From Mesostigma viride (lineage: Eukaryota; Streptophyta; Mesostigmatophyceae; Mesostigmatales; Mesostigmataceae): 64,000 nt of DNA. The notes beneath the pieces are model-generated. The model searched no databases. It was not told where the DNA came from and saw only the letters and a program-made list of their open reading frames with translations. The DNA lies in the NCBI GenBank assembly GCA_009746045.1, contig RPFO01000065.1, forward strand, positions 115,001-179,000. The letters run 5' to 3'. Position 1 is the stretch's first letter. Every line of letters begins with the position of its first letter. Positions 41,180-53,702 of this stretch are shown piece after piece. A program made the translations under genes and the position numbers.

Positions 41180-41182
41180 CCC

Positions 41183-42530
41183 ATGCAGTTCCCTCCCCAT
41201 CGCTCGGTGCTACACCGTATCCAGGTACAGGAGGGTTCCGGGCCTACAGCGTCCCCCATGTACCGCATGGGTCCAGTCGAGCTGGTGGAGCTCAAGAAGA
41301 TCCTCATTTCGCTGCTCGACGCCGGGCTCATTGAGCCCAGCAACAGTCCCTTCTCCGCAGGCGTGCTGCTCGTCCGGCCCAAGCCAGGGGGCAAGTGGCG
41401 GCTGGTGACTGACTACCGGAAGCTGAACGCCATCACGGTCAAATCCAAGTATCCCCTGCCGAGGATCGACGACATCTTCAACCGCGTCCAAGGGGCCACG
41501 TGCTTCACGGTCATCGACTGCGCGGACGGGTTTTGGCAGCTGCGCATTGCGCCGGAGGACTGCCACAAGACTGCGTTCGCCACGCCCTTCGGTCACTACC
41601 AGTTTCGGGTGGCGGCGATGGGTCTGTGTAATTCGCCCGCGTCTTTCCAGATGCTGATGAACGACATCCTCCGTCCGGTGATGGGCACGGCCCACCTGCC
41701 GCAGGTCTCCCAGGATCTGACGGACCCGCAGAAGGGGGCGCGCCCACCATGGACCTACAAGCGCACGTGCGCGCTGGCGTACCTGGACGACATTCTGGTG
41801 TATTCCAGAACGTTCGAGGAGCACCTGGAGGATGTTGACGCGGTGCTGCAGATCATGGAAGACGAGCACCTGTCGGCGCGGAAAGCCAAGGTGCGCGCCG
41901 GTCGCCGTGTGCCCTTCCTGGGCCACACCCTGTCTGCGGACGGCATCACGACCGACCCGGAGAAGATCGAGTCCGTCCAGCAGTGGCCGCTTCCCACGGA
42001 CGTGAAGGGGGTGCGCAGTTTTCTGGGGTTGGCGTCCTACTACTGACAGTTCATCCCGAGGTTCGCCACCATCGCCGCCCCGATCAACGCTCTTCTCAAG
42101 AAGGGTACTCTGTTCCTGTGGGCTGAGCAGTGTCAGCAGGCCTTCGAGGCTCTCAAGCGCCACCTCACCACTGCGCCTGTCCTCGTCCTGCCGGTCCCGT
42201 CCCTTCCTTTTGTCGTGGCTACTGACGCCAGCAAGGTGGCTATAATCGGGGGCGTTCTCCTGCAGGATCAAGGCAAGGGCCGTCAGCCCATTGAATACAT
42301 CTCACGCACGATGATTCCGGCGGAACGGAACCATCCAGTGCACCAACAGGAACTTCTGGCAGTAGTTTACTGCTGCCACACGTGGCGTCATCATCTTTTG
42401 GGTGCCCAGGTATTCGGTGGCCATTAGTGAGCAGGGGGATCTTGACCCCCACCGCCTGGTGATCCACACCGACCACCGGCCTCTCACCCACCTCCTGGTG
42501 CAGCCCAATCTGACGCCCCGTCAAGCGCGG
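41183..42530 (+). pseudogene. Gypsy reverse transcriptase and RNase H
   Basis: The long ORF 41183-42046 covers the reverse transcriptase, with LVTDYRKLNAITVKSKYPLP, FGHYQFRVAAMGLCNSPASF and the catalytic LAYLDDILVYS. RNase H sequence follows (VVATDASKVA, HTDHRPLTHLL). Part of a broken fossil element. Confidence 0.85.
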
Positions 42531-44134
42531 TGGATGGAGTATACTTGTCGCAATTTGCACCGTTCAAGATCCAGTACGTCAAGGGCGCGGACAACGTGGT
42601 GCCCGACGCCCTCTCGCGACAGGCGGGCTATTGGTTCTACGAGGACATGGGCGTGCTTCATACCACCTGTGTACCAGTGGCCGCCCCGGGGACCGCTTAC
42701 GGCGCGGAGCCACGGTCCCCTCGGGCCCGCCATCTTTTTCATCTCGGGCACACCACCATGGATGACTTGTCTCCCCTCCTGGATGAGCCTGTCCGGCAGG
42801 GCACCCAAGAGGACGTGGACACCCCCGGGGAGGGGGAGGGGTCGCACACGCGCGTGCCCCTCAGTCATGTGGTGCCGCCCCAGGGAATTTTTCAGCTTCA
42901 GCCGCTCGGCCCACCTACATTCTTCTCAGAGTTCGTCAACCAGGCGATGGCGGACGCGGAGGACTCGGCCGAGGACGTGTTCACAGTCACATCTGACCTA
43001 GAGACGATGATCAGTTGTTTCACCGTCACGGAAGAAGCGGCCCTTGAGGCCATCAGGGCCCATCCTCAGCAGATGGGTGCTTTCCCTTGCAAGTTCCAGC
43101 AAGGGCGCCTGTTCGTGTGTGTCCAGCCGGAGGAATGGCGGCTGTACGTCCCTGAGCTGTGTAGAGCAGCCTTGCTCCACGAGCTCCATGACTCCCTCCT
43201 AGGCGGTCACCAGGATCGAGTACATCGTCTCCTTCCCCGGGCCCGTAAGTATTTCTACTGGCCAGGGATGAAGGAGTATATCAAGACGTACGTGCGCCAG
43301 TGCCCCTCGTGCCAGATCATGAAGTCCAGGAACACGGGCTCTCAAGCAGTCCCTAAGACGTTGCCTGATCCGATGGGTCCGTGGGATTCCATCATGATGG
43401 ACTTCATCGGCCCGTTCAAGAAGACGAAGAGCGGCAACAGCATGGTCTTGGTGTTCGTGGACCGACTGACGCGTATGTGTCACCTGGCCCCATGTCCTGC
43501 CGACCTCACGGCGGAAGAGTGTGCCAAGCTATACCTGACTCACGTGTTCCGGTTCCACGGGCTCAGCCGACAGTTCATCTCTGACCGCGACAAGCTCTTC
43601 ACGGCCAAATTCTGGCAGGAGTTCTTCGAGCGGTTGGGCACCAAGGTGTCGCTGGGCACGGCCTATCACAGCTCGTCGTCGCGTATGGTGGAGCGGCTGA
43701 ACCGCACGGTGCAAGAGACCATGCGCCACTACACCGACGCGGTGGGTAGCAATTTGGAGGAACTTCTGGGCTTGGTGGAATTTTCACTGAACAATGCACC
43801 CCAGGCCGCCCATGGATTCACTCCCTTTTTCCTCAACTCCGGCCGACACCCCCTCACGCCGCCCGACTTGCTCCTGAGTCCAGAACGTGGTGAGGATCAA
43901 GTCAAACTGGACACCCTGCAAGGGGTCGATCGGCTGCTGCAGCGGATGCACCAGGCGCATAACAGCGCAGTCCAGGGTTACCGCGCAGCGGCAGAGCGGT
44001 ACTTGGCCAGGACAGCAGGGAAGCGGGATACCCGGACGCCTTCCATCGAGGCGCATGGGCGACTGGGTCCTGGTGGAGCTAGGGCCCGCAGATCGGACGA
44101 TTTGCGCACAAGGTGGAGAAGGAGCTGAAGACTA
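42530..44134 (+). CDS. Gypsy integrase (fossil), split by a transposon
   Basis: About 530 codons starting in the RNase H tail (FAPFKIQYVKGADNVVPDAL), then the zinc-binding region (LLHELHDSLLGGHQ, CPSCQ) and core (MDFIGPF, FISDRDKLF, VERLNRTVQE). The transposon at 44135 enters the C-terminal part; the remainder with the chromodomain lies at 49834-50234. Confidence 0.85.
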
Positions 44135-44338
44135 CAGGGTCAGCTCACTTCCTTAGTGATTTCGGCACCTCAATTAGTGACAAAATTCGGTTCATTAGTA
44201 CGGTTTACCCGAGAAATCTGATCGGATACTGATTAGTGACAAATCGTACCCGACCAAATCCGATCCGAAAGCACTAACGACGCGAATAATTAGTACATGC
44301 AACTCACTTCATTAGTATGATGGCGAGGTCGTCAGCTC

Positions 44339-44734
44339 GTGGAGCTATGGAGACGGCATTTCCCATTCTTGGTGCGAAAACAATCGTTTCAGAAAGAAAT
44401 CTGTGAAAAATCTCGTGCTTATGTGTATAATTGCTACATTTCTCAGTCTTCATCGCTCCACGCTGAGGTTGGAGTCATGCATATAGCGACCGATTGCGAT
44501 GATCAAAGAATGAAAAACTGGGCTATCCGGAATCGTGTGAATCGTGTGCCTACAGCTGCCTACGTGACGCGATCACTTCAAAAAGGCGTCGAATGCGGGA
44601 TACATCCATGGGCTCCATCGTACAGCATTTTTGGGGCGGACCGAGGTAGCTGCCGGTGGGAATGCCGTGAGAATACTGCGGAAACGTGCGTAAGTGAAAA
44701 CTGGATACTGCTTGACCTCCGGAGCATCTGGTGA
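44339..44734 (+). CDS. Unrecognised 131-codon ORF in the TA-target transposon
   Basis: Lies just inside the left arm. The protein is mixed in composition with seven Cys (CIHPWAPSYS does not occur; visible words include KSRAYVYNCYISQSSS and CRWECRENTAETC). It has no recognised domain. It could be a first exon of a lost transposase or chance. Confidence 0.25.
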   Translation: MELWRRHFPFLVRKQSFQKEICEKSRAYVYNCYISQSSSLHAEVGVMHIATDCDDQRMKNWAIRNRVNRVPTAAYVTRSLQKGVECGIHPWAPSYSIFGADRGSCRWECRENTAETCVSENWILLDLRSIW

Positions 44735-45458
44735 GCCGCAGTTCTGGTTTAGGGTGATAGGGTGGTTGAAAATGGAGGTCTAGTCAGGGTTTGTTATTGT
44801 TTGTTGCGTTTCTTGCTGGAATTTTATTTTCCGGTGCTGTCGGTGGCCGCTGAAGAAATTCTTTGCGGGACCTAGGATGTGTGCTGTCCTTCCGTCTGGC
44901 ACCGCTGCCGTGGATTCGACGGCCGCAAACACCTGCATTGATAAATTGCCGCACCTGACTGCGTCAATGTTATGGATGCTCAGGGTATTATGGCGCCTTG
45001 AGTGTCATGTTGTCCATACGTCTTGCATATGGCATTCATCTATGTAACCTTTTGCCTCTTGCTGTTGGTTGCTTTGCTTTTATGCGCTTTATTTCATTTC
45101 CTTGGTGGGATTAGCCTGTGGAAGGCGGCCTCCCTCCTGCATCCTGTGTCGGCAGACATACTGACAGGCAGGATGAAGTGCAGGCAGAGGGGCAGGCGAA
45201 CAGTTTATATTTGCACACATGCTTGCCGCTGGTACGCTAGTTTGCGTGTATCTTTGCATGGTCATGTTTTGGCAGGCCTGGACAGATATGTTCAAATATG
45301 GTCGCATGCGTGCATGCACGCATGCATGAATGGGTTTACGCATGTTGCCAGCCACATAGGTAGGCACGTGGGAACGCTCGCAAGCTGACGACACTACCAG
45401 GTCAGGCTGGTCTGGACCTGGAAGACACACAGGAATCAGGCAGCCTTGGATGGTGTGG

Positions 45459-45785
45459 TGGGGAGGGAGGGAGGGAGGGAGGGAGGGAGGGAGGGAGGGA
45501 GGGAGGGAGGGAGGGAGGGAGGGAGGGAGGGAGGGAGGGAGGGAGGGAGGGAGGGAGGGAGGGAGGGAGGGAGGGAGGGAGGGAGGGAGGGAGGGAGGGA
45601 GGGAGGGAGGGAGGGAGGGAGGGAGGGAGGGAGGGAGGGAGGGAGGGAGGGAGGGAGGAGGGAGGAGGGAGGGAGGGAGGGAGGGAGGGAGGGAGGGAGG
45701 GAGGGAGGGAGGGAGGGAGGGAGGGAGGGAGGGAGGGAGGGAGGAGGGAGGGAGGGAGGGAGGGAGGGAGGGAGGAAGGGAGGGC
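45459..45785. repeat. (GGGA)n microsatellite, about 325 bp
   Basis: A purine-only strand of GGGA units with three one-base contractions (near 45656, 45663 and 45744). Confidence 0.97.
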
Positions 45786-45790
45786 ATGAC

Positions 45791-45957
<167 letters not shown>

Positions 45958-46047
45958 ATGCCTGGGTGGGTGGGCACGTGTTCGGGTGGGTGTGGGTATA
46001 ATACCTAATACCTAATGCACCAATTTGGTGCATTGTGTGTGGTTGTA

Positions 46048-46215
46048 TGGGTGGGTGGGTGGGTGGGTGGGTGGGTGGGTGGGTGGGTGGGTGGGTGGGT
46101 GGGTGGGTGGGTGGGTGGGTGGGTGGGTGGGTGGGTGGGTGGGTGGGTGGGTGGGTGGGTGGGTGGGTGGGTGGGTGGGTGGGTGGGTGGGTGGGTGGGT
46201 GGTGGGTGGGTGGAT
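46048..46215. repeat. (GGGT)n microsatellite, about 168 bp
   Basis: Nearly pure GGGT units, bounded right by an imperfect tandem duplication of about 51 bp at 46214-46315 (ATAAGGTGTGCTATTTA, then TTAGCCAAACACCATTCCTG). Confidence 0.97.
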
Positions 46216-46386
46216 AAGGTGTGCTATTTATTATCATTAGCCAAACACCATTCCTGTTAACAAAATAAGGTGTGCTATTTACTATCATTAGCCAAACACC
46301 ATTCCTGCCTAACACCATTAGCCAAACACCATGCCAAACTAAGTCAATTTTGAGGACCTAGGTATGGATCCCCACTTTGGTACCAT

Positions 46387-46633
46387 GAATTAATTAATTA
46401 ATTAATTAAGACTCGTGCTCCCGTTGGGGAGTCACGGAGCATTAACCCCGATGGATGGATGGATGGACGAATTGTCTAGCGCGCTTCCCACATGTTTGCA
46501 AACGCGGGCGCTTCCCCACGGGAGGGGGTTCGTTGTCCTCTATGACCTGGGCCCACTTGGCCTTGTCCATCATCTTGTTCCAAATCACGGAGAGGCCTAG
46601 GCCCCCCATGTCCTCTACTAGCTGTTCTTTGAA
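46387..46633 (-). mobile_element. Short 3' end of the RTE LINE
   Basis: 247 bp, near identical to the 3' end of the LINE at 10666-11732, with an (AATT)n tail at 46387-46408 and the 8-bp duplication GGTACCAT at 46379-46386 and 46634-46641. It is 5' truncated and only the last codons of the ORF remain. Confidence 0.85.
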
Positions 46634-46641
46634 GGTACCAT

Positions 46642-47890
46642 TGAAGACACCTTCAAGCCCGTGGGCCGTGATTCATGTCAAACACCATTCTGAAATCCGT
46701 TGGACGCATGACTACCGCCGGTTGATAAATAGCTACGTTTAATTTACTAATTGATTAACTAGGTAGGTTTAATTAACTAATTGATTAACTATGTAGGTAG
46801 ATGGTTTTCTCCTTGACAAACCAATTAATACAAGTAATCTGGTTTTCTCTTTGATATACAAATAGTGGCAATGGTAACGGCACTGTGGCAATGGTAAATT
46901 AATTAATATATGTATAAGGACGCAGTCACGTGTCTATTAATTAATTAATTAATGTATAAGGATGCTGCCGTTGGGAAGACATTGAGCACAGTAAGCATCG
47001 TGCTTTGTATCCCTATCTTACGCCGTTACACAAAGAGAATAAGGGGCAGGGGGACGCCTTGTGTGGGAATGGATAACAATGTCACACTTTGATCATCACT
47101 GGGACAAATTAATTAACTAATAAATTGATTATCACGTAGACTAAGTCATGCGGGTACCAATAAAGGAACCTTCATTCATTGGGACATATATCAATCATTG
47201 GGACATATATCAAGACATATATTGGGTTGTCTCCTTGATATATTGGGCCATATATGTGTGTTACCTTGGTCTTAGCATGTGCAGCCCATGTCAATTAAAT
47301 TGCTTGATTCCCTTACAGCATAATACAAGGGGAGTGCACAACATTCGGCCATGCAGGCACCAGCTCATGTATTTTGTCTCCAGGGTGCTTAATTCTGAAT
47401 GACGTATGTTGGTGAATAAGACATGCACCTCCGTTTGAAAGTCAAATCCTTACAAACCCGTCAAGTCCTACATGAAGGACAGTCTCATGTTGAGGGGGGG
47501 GGGGAGCGTAAGAGACCACCAAATGCGTGCAGGAGCTTGAAAAGGGGTTTTACGCGTACACGACCCAAGACTTGAGGTATTTATCCTTCGTCTGATCGAC
47601 CAGGACTGTGATTTCCCCGTCATAAAACCTGCACATGCAGTTGCACGGAGGTTTTAGCTAGTATTCAACCACACTAACACATCTTTATCCATCCAAGCCA
47701 TGTGAAAACTGGCCAAACCACATGCTACCATCCTCTGCACATATGGTACCTCCTATGTTAAAGGTTTGACGCCATTCTGACAAGAACTGCTTAAGTTACC
47801 ACCATTCCAAGACGGCCACCCACGAAGACGGTACAAGGAGGTTTTAGTAACCATTTAGCCACACTAGCACCTCCTTCATCAAAGACATCT
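46642..47890. other. Gene-free interior of the TA-target transposon
   Basis: AT-rich, with scattered TTAA runs (46780, 46905, 46940) and the motif GTCTCCTTGATAT at 47228, the reverse of the dispersed TCAAGGAGAC word. No coding region was recognised. Confidence 0.4.
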
Positions 47891-47899
47891 GCAAACTGA

Positions 47900-49447
47900 C
47901 CAAAGCACATATAGTTAGTTCTTGCATGCTGACAACAAGCATGCTCAAGGTTGGGGGTCATTGTGACAAGAACTGCTCAGGTTGATGGGCTTCATATGTG
48001 ACCACCTGACAAGGCGCTAAGGACCACTAAGTAAGCAGGTAAGCACAATGACACTTCATATGCCATCCAACATGCACCAAAACCATGCTGAATATCAAGG
48101 AGACACCAAAACCATGCTGAATATGTTTAGAAAGTACAATGGGGTGGCCACGCACCTCATACGCCTTCACCACCCTCGAGCGTGGCCAGCCTTGTATCTA
48201 TGTGCATAGCAATAATGATGGTAGCACTAACATGCCTAACCAGCATTTTCTATGTTTCTCCCATGTTAGAGTGTAAGGTTGATGCCAACCAAGCACATCA
48301 ACACTATAACACTTCCTAAACTGCCCTAACCGGCATGGGCAACAAGCAGGACTATGGAGGGCAAGGAACCAAGTAGGATCATGGTATGCATAGCTTGCAT
48401 GCAGCCAACCATGTCAACCATGGTTGGCTCAGCACATCGTAGTCTTGTCACATCATCATAACAAGGGAAAGCTCAAATAAACTATTAGTGGTAGCTATCT
48501 ACATGGAGTCACACAAATGCAATATCTCCATATTATCATCACCATAACACTTCCATCCCTGCACGATAAAATGCAACGAAACCATTGGCGGCCCTTCAGC
48601 GCATGAGCGCTGTGATGCCGCTGCGAAGAGAGGGTGCGTCACTCTCACACAACAAGAAGCGTCCATACACACAACATCCTTGCCAGAACACGTTTCATGA
48701 AATGCCTTAAACCTTCCCGAGAAGCTATAGGCTGCGACTGAAGCGGCCCTGACCACAAAATCAACGAAAACAATCTAAAGCTGCCAGGTATTCGACAACA
48801 CAACGGCAAGCCACGGCGAGCTAGCTGGCGGAAACTGCCCAAAAAGAACGCAAAAACCTTCGAACGATGAGCTCATAGAAGAAAGCACTGATAGCAGATA
48901 ACATTCGCGACAAATCTGTACCTTGCCCTCGGAAATCCCTCGCCCAGGCGCGCAACAACCGCCGTTCTTCCATGGACAGGTCAGACACGCACTGTGCAGG
49001 CCTGAACAATTACTTACCGATAATGGCCAAAAATGTGGCAAAAAGCACCCGCTCGGTTAAGAATTCGATGCTGCCGATATTAATGCCTGCTTCACGGTCA
49101 GAACAACCACCAAAACCACGATTTTACTGCCGCTATCATGAATTCTATTTCATTCCGCGCGACCAAAAAATTCAGATTACCCCCCATGCCGATGGCATAT
49201 AAAACATCAGCGATATTGTAAACCAGCTGATTTCCGCCACAAACCAACATCATAAAATCATCGTCTTTAACATTCGAGTAAATATTGTGCATTTCGCTTG
49301 CCCTATTGTGGTAATTTCGCCTGAACGCAGTCGCCATGGCCACTTCCGCTAGGGGTGCGCGCACCGTGCACCCACTTTTCAGAGTAGGGACGGCACCTCG
49401 GACGGCGAATTTTTCGGCGCCAAGAAATTCGGGCATGTCCTGTCCCC
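47900..49447. mobile_element. Relative of the TTAA-target element, right end visible
   Basis: The right end reads GGCATGTCCTGTCCCC followed by TTAA (49448-49451), very like the right end of the element at 20423-22333. The 170 bp inside (CGCCATGGCCACTTCCGC, GGCGAATTTTTCGGCGCC) and a stretch near 48945-49020 (CCCAGGCGCGC, CAGGCCTGAA) are also similar. The left end was not found, so the start given is only approximate. Confidence 0.55.
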
Positions 49448-50051
49448 TTAAAAGGACTCGCTCGCGGTGGCCATCGCTGCACGCAGCACGAAAGGACGCA
49501 TGTAGGCTAGCGACGCTGGGTTCGCTTCGTTAGTGCCAGAAATCGCTTCGTTAGTGCCAGAATCGCTTCTTTAGTGTGACTTCGCTTCATTAGTACAATG
49601 AATTCGGCTCGTTAGTCTGACATCATTCAATGTGCTAATCATGCGAATCGTTAGTACGTTACTTCCACTAATGACTCGGGTCTGACTGAAGTCAACGAAG
49701 TCGAAACCCCCCAAATTCGGCAGATTAGTACGAGTATCCGATCGGACCCGGGATCGCAATCTCGAATCGTTAGTGAAATCGAATCACTAATCTACCGAAT
49801 TAGTGAAATCACTAAGGAAGTGAGCTGACCCTGTAAGCTTCGTCCCATGTTCCTGGGCCCCTACAAGGTCCTCGACAAGTTCGACGAGGTCATGTTCCAG
49901 GTACACATGTAGACATCCCTGTGTCATGGAACCTCACGTCCAACCGATTCCATCGTGACCAGCTCAAGCTGTATCACCAGAACACCATCCAGGGCCGGGT
50001 CACCCAGCCCCGCTGGAGTTCAATCCGGACACGGGGAAACAGGAGGATGAG

Positions 50052-50234
50052 GTGGCTGAGATTGTGGGGCACCGGGATGTCAAGCGGGGACGTGGGGTCC
50101 AGCGACAATACCGGGTGCGATGGCGATTTGCGCAGCATGAGTCCGAGAGGACTCCTGGCGCACCGCGATCGACTGAGATAGCCGGGTGCGCCCGTTTACT
50201 AGAGGCGTACAAGAAGACGCACCAGTTACGTTAG
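50052..50234 (+). pseudogene. Gypsy integrase tail: chromodomain
   Basis: The chromodomain end of the gypsy integrase, with VGHRDVKRGRG and YRVRWRFAQHE, corresponding to the C-terminus of the integrase ORF at 25760-27709. Confidence 0.8.
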
Positions 50235-50462
50235 CGGGCTCCATACGATACAATAGTGTAGGGTGAGGGTGGTGTGAGCCAGGTACTAAGGTACACGCCG
50301 ACTGACGCCCTGCTATTGTGTGTGGTCTATGCAGGGGGACGCCGCGGAGGCGCTTCCCAGAGAACCGACTTCTTCCAGCGCCGCGGAGGCATGCAGCAGA
50401 TACCGAGATAATGGATGCAGAGGGGGAGCAGAGCGAGGATGATCTAGTGAGTTGACCTGGAG

Positions 50463-52787
50463 ATGCCAGATCATCCCGAGTCCCCTGGGCCAGTACCTGC
50501 TCGCGGGGAGACTCCGGCGGCAGAGGCGAGGACGCAGACAGCTGGCGGAGAGCCTGCGGTCCGAGGTGGTACCACAGGAGCTGGAGGGACAGGAGGCGGG
50601 GCCCGCCGGACGGTGCCATCATCCGGGCGCGGCCATAGTCGGGAGACGCCGACCGGGCCAGTGGCACCAGACGCGCGCGCTTTGCAGTTGGTGAAGGAGA
50701 TCAACGAGGAGACCTTCAACCCTCGCATGTTCCTGCGCGACTATGGCAAGGAGGGTGAGACCTTATTCGAGCGACGGCATCGGCGCCATAACAGGATGCC
50801 TTCCGACCTCCGTGCCGATTCCATTCTGTTGCGTGTCGCCCCCGGTCCGTTGGAGCAATGCCGGTGGTACCTGCGGAGGAACGTGGGGTTCAAGGTGGAG
50901 ACCCGCACCGCAGTGCGCAACGGCGTGGTGACCGGCACGGCGTGGGAGACTCATGTGAGGGAGTGTCCTTGTAACACGTGTGTGACCATGGTCGAGGCCA
51001 GTCTGGCCTACCCGCGCCTCTTGCTCCTCCTAGTCCCATCGTCAGTGCGGGACCTGTTAAGGAGCCGGTTTCCTCGGTACCTCCCTTTGGAGGGAGCGTT
51101 GCGGGGCGAGAAGTGCCAGCGGGAAGGGCAGTATTCTCTCCGGATGGCCTTGGACCGCATTGCGGAGATGGACAATGAGGATCAAGACAGCGGGAGCGAC
51201 GGCTATGAGTCCGACGACGCTCCCCCACACCCTCCCCCACGTTCTCCCCCGCGTGACCCTCGGCCTCGGGACCCTCCTCCGCTGATGGGTGGTCCAGGAC
51301 TCCGTCCCGCGATGCGTTATGACGCACCCCCGCCAGCGACGGGTTGGGGACTGCAGTCCAATCGGGACCGCCGGCCATCTCAGACGGCAACAGGATGGGG
51401 CGGGTGGAGTCGGCCAGCTACTCGGCGCGAACCGGAACGACCTGCGCCCCGCCGTTCGCCCTCGCCACATTCGCGTTCGCGCTCTCGATCAGACTCCGGG
51501 GCCGAGGAGCGACCCACTCGCCGAGCGTCCCCGCCCCCACCCAGCGGACCGGAAGATCATCAATGGAAGCGAACGTGGGCGGCCACGCTCGACCTGGAGC
51601 GGGAGGCGGCGCAGCGGCGGCGGCAGGAGACGGCGGTGACAACAGCGGCGAGAGCAGAGCAGCAGTCCAGGGGCGAGCTCTCCGGCGCGTCCCCAGGTGG
51701 ACCACCGGAGACGGATCAACAGGAACCAAGCTTCATTGTCGAGTTGGAACCCCGCCCCCGGCCTGACCGGGCTGGGCCGTCATCGCTGCGTTCCGCGGAG
51801 GGACCCAGCGGGCCTGCTACGTCGGCTCGGCACTCATCCTGTTCCGCGGAGGAACACCGCGGCCCTACCAGGGCTGAGACGCCACCTCGTGTCGTGGAGG
51901 GACCCAGAGGGGTGGGCACGCTGGTGCCGGCGGAGCCCGTGGTACGCCTTGAGGCGCTCGTGGCAGCGGTACAATCGGGGCAAGACCTGCTTCAACGGCT
52001 GCTGGTTCAGCAGGGTCGTCATGCTGATCAGTCGGCCGCCACATCCGTGGGCTATGATGCTGCATCCAGAGCCCCTGGATCTTCGTATGAAGAATGGTCA
52101 CTGGGGGATTTCATGCGGACTGTGCCGGGCAGGGTGGTGAGGTATGGTGGGCCGGGGCCACGCACGGAGAAACTGTGTGTGGTATTCGAGGGACCTCCGT
52201 CGCTCCAAGCTCCCCCCGGAATGCATGTGCCCGATTCTTTGCCGTATTTCACGCTGGCACCTGGTGTGCGGTGGACCGCGGGGCCTAATAATTGGGAGCA
52301 ACTGGAGATGACCTTCTCACCACAGATCCCGGTGCCGCTACCGCAACCATCCACCCCTCACCTTCCCTTCACTGTGGGGCACATACGGTGCGGTTTGGCA
52401 CGGAAGACTGGTGGGACTGGAAGTACATATTATGTGGATGGGGTTGGACACACGGTGGCGCCCCCCAAGGTGGCCCCAGTGGATGGGCGCACTTTTCTGG
52501 ACAAGACGGTGCCAGACTTCGCGTGGACTCTGAAGACTACCTTCGACGAGGATCACGTGCGCACTGAGGTGTTCAAGATGGGGGTGGACTTCTTTAGCGT
52601 TCATCGTTGCGGGGTGGTGGATAAGTCGGCCTTGACCCTGATGTTCACTCGCCCTCAGTACTTGAATCGCCGGGTTCCTGGCCATGTGGCCCCCGGGCAC
52701 GTGGGTGGAGCTCTCTCGGGTCGGCCGACAGAAGGTGTCACCCTACCAGGTGGCCTTCGAGCGAGACCTGCGCTCGTATCCCGGTAG
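50463..52787 (+). CDS. Third ORF in env position of gypsy, two conserved parts
   Basis: 774 codons after pol. The N-terminal domain (about 80-225) contains PRMFLRDYGKEGETLFERR, the Cys group HVRECPCNTC and RSRFPRYLPLEGAL. A long Pro/Arg/Ser/Gly-rich linker (about 240-530) follows. The C-terminal domain (about 560-760) contains TFLDKTVPDF, FFSVHRCGVVDK and LMFTRPQYL. The same two parts occur in the ORFs at 29983-32132, and the second in 24385-25398. Not recognised as gag, pol, envelope glycoprotein or any host family; no signal peptide or membrane span. Part of a fossil element. Confidence 0.75.
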   Translation: MPDHPESPGPVPARGETPAAEARTQTAGGEPAVRGGTTGAGGTGGGARRTVPSSGRGHSRETPTGPVAPDARALQLVKEINEETFNPRMFLRDYGKEGETLFERRHRRHNRMPSDLRADSILLRVAPGPLEQCRWYLRRNVGFKVETRTAVRNGVVTGTAWETHVRECPCNTCVTMVEASLAYPRLLLLLVPSSVRDLLRSRFPRYLPLEGALRGEKCQREGQYSLRMALDRIAEMDNEDQDSGSDGYESDDAPPHPPPRSPPRDPRPRDPPPLMGGPGLRPAMRYDAPPPATGWGLQSNRDRRPSQTATGWGGWSRPATRREPERPAPRRSPSPHSRSRSRSDSGAEERPTRRASPPPPSGPEDHQWKRTWAATLDLEREAAQRRRQETAVTTAARAEQQSRGELSGASPGGPPETDQQEPSFIVELEPRPRPDRAGPSSLRSAEGPSGPATSARHSSCSAEEHRGPTRAETPPRVVEGPRGVGTLVPAEPVVRLEALVAAVQSGQDLLQRLLVQQGRHADQSAATSVGYDAASRAPGSSYEEWSLGDFMRTVPGRVVRYGGPGPRTEKLCVVFEGPPSLQAPPGMHVPDSLPYFTLAPGVRWTAGPNNWEQLEMTFSPQIPVPLPQPSTPHLPFTVGHIRCGLARKTGGTGSTYYVDGVGHTVAPPKVAPVDGRTFLDKTVPDFAWTLKTTFDEDHVRTEVFKMGVDFFSVHRCGVVDKSALTLMFTRPQYLNRRVPGHVAPGHVGGALSGRPTEGVTLPGGLRARPALVSR

Positions 52788-53107
52788 TCTGATCCAGAGT
52801 ATGACACCCATGGGTCGTCAGGGCCTTATTGCGGCCCAGCAACAACGGCGCGCCAACAACGGCGCGCCAACAACGGCGGTCGCTGAGATGGTTGTGAGAG
52901 TTTGATGACGGATAGCGGAATGATCCTGTCATCCTGTTTCATGCTTCTACGTCAGGGTTGGTCCTGTGTATCAACCTCTAGAGGAATTGGTATTACTAAC
53001 CCGCGGGTGAACCGGGGTTGGAACATAGTACTCTTATAGTAGCTTACTTGTTTCCTTTCTATCTCTTGTACGGTAGGGACTACCGACCCCCGTGGGGGGG
53101 GGAGGAG

Positions 53108-53702
53108 TGTTACGGGCCGGCCCTTTCGGACGGACGTAACAATGGAATAAATTACTAAGGCAGTTTGGCCTGTTGATATAGTTTGTATTGACTATGGTAA
53201 TCGTGTGAATTGGACTAGTTATTTTTGCCCTAGGTTGACCTTCTAGGGGCCGGTGCAGTCGCGCCGCGCCAGTTCTGGATTTGTCTGTAGTTCTATGCGT
53301 GGATCCTGTAGTTGAGGGTCGATGTCGGCCCGGAGGTCCTACGTGGAATGCCTGATTTGGAATGTTCTAGAAGGATCGGCGTTGTATCGGCGTTGTATCT
53401 GCGCCGCAGCAGGCCTAGGTTAAACTAGTCCAAGGACGAGAGTCTCGTCCTCTTGGTTTGATGAATGTTAAGTGCGAAGACGCCTTCACATTGAGCCTGG
53501 GGCAATTATCCACTTGTAATTGGTATTGCTAGCCAATATAAGTACGTAACAATTAGCTTGGCATCAAGCCGCGGTGCCAGATATCTCACGACTCACGTCG
53601 TGAAGCGCAATCTACATTAAGCTACCCTTGATTATTCCTAATTCAGGCATGGAGGATCTTTAGCTACGTAGCTCAGGCTAGGTGTCTGGGCTGGCACGTA
53701 AC
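53108..53702 (+). repeat. 3' LTR C of the plus-strand gypsy
   Basis: About 595 bp from TGTTACGGGCCGG to GGCACGTAAC, preceded by a G-rich polypurine tract. It contains the hairpin GGACGAG-AGT-CTCGTCC at about 53434-53450, shared with LTR D. An hAT element follows within the last bases of the LTR; the bases after the hAT (CACGTAACA at 55281-55289) repeat and finish the LTR end. Confidence 0.8.

Noticed and set aside
41210-42271. 353-codon minus-strand ORF
   Set aside because: Shadow of the reverse transcriptase on the other strand; its sequence is Arg/Gln-rich and resembles nothing.
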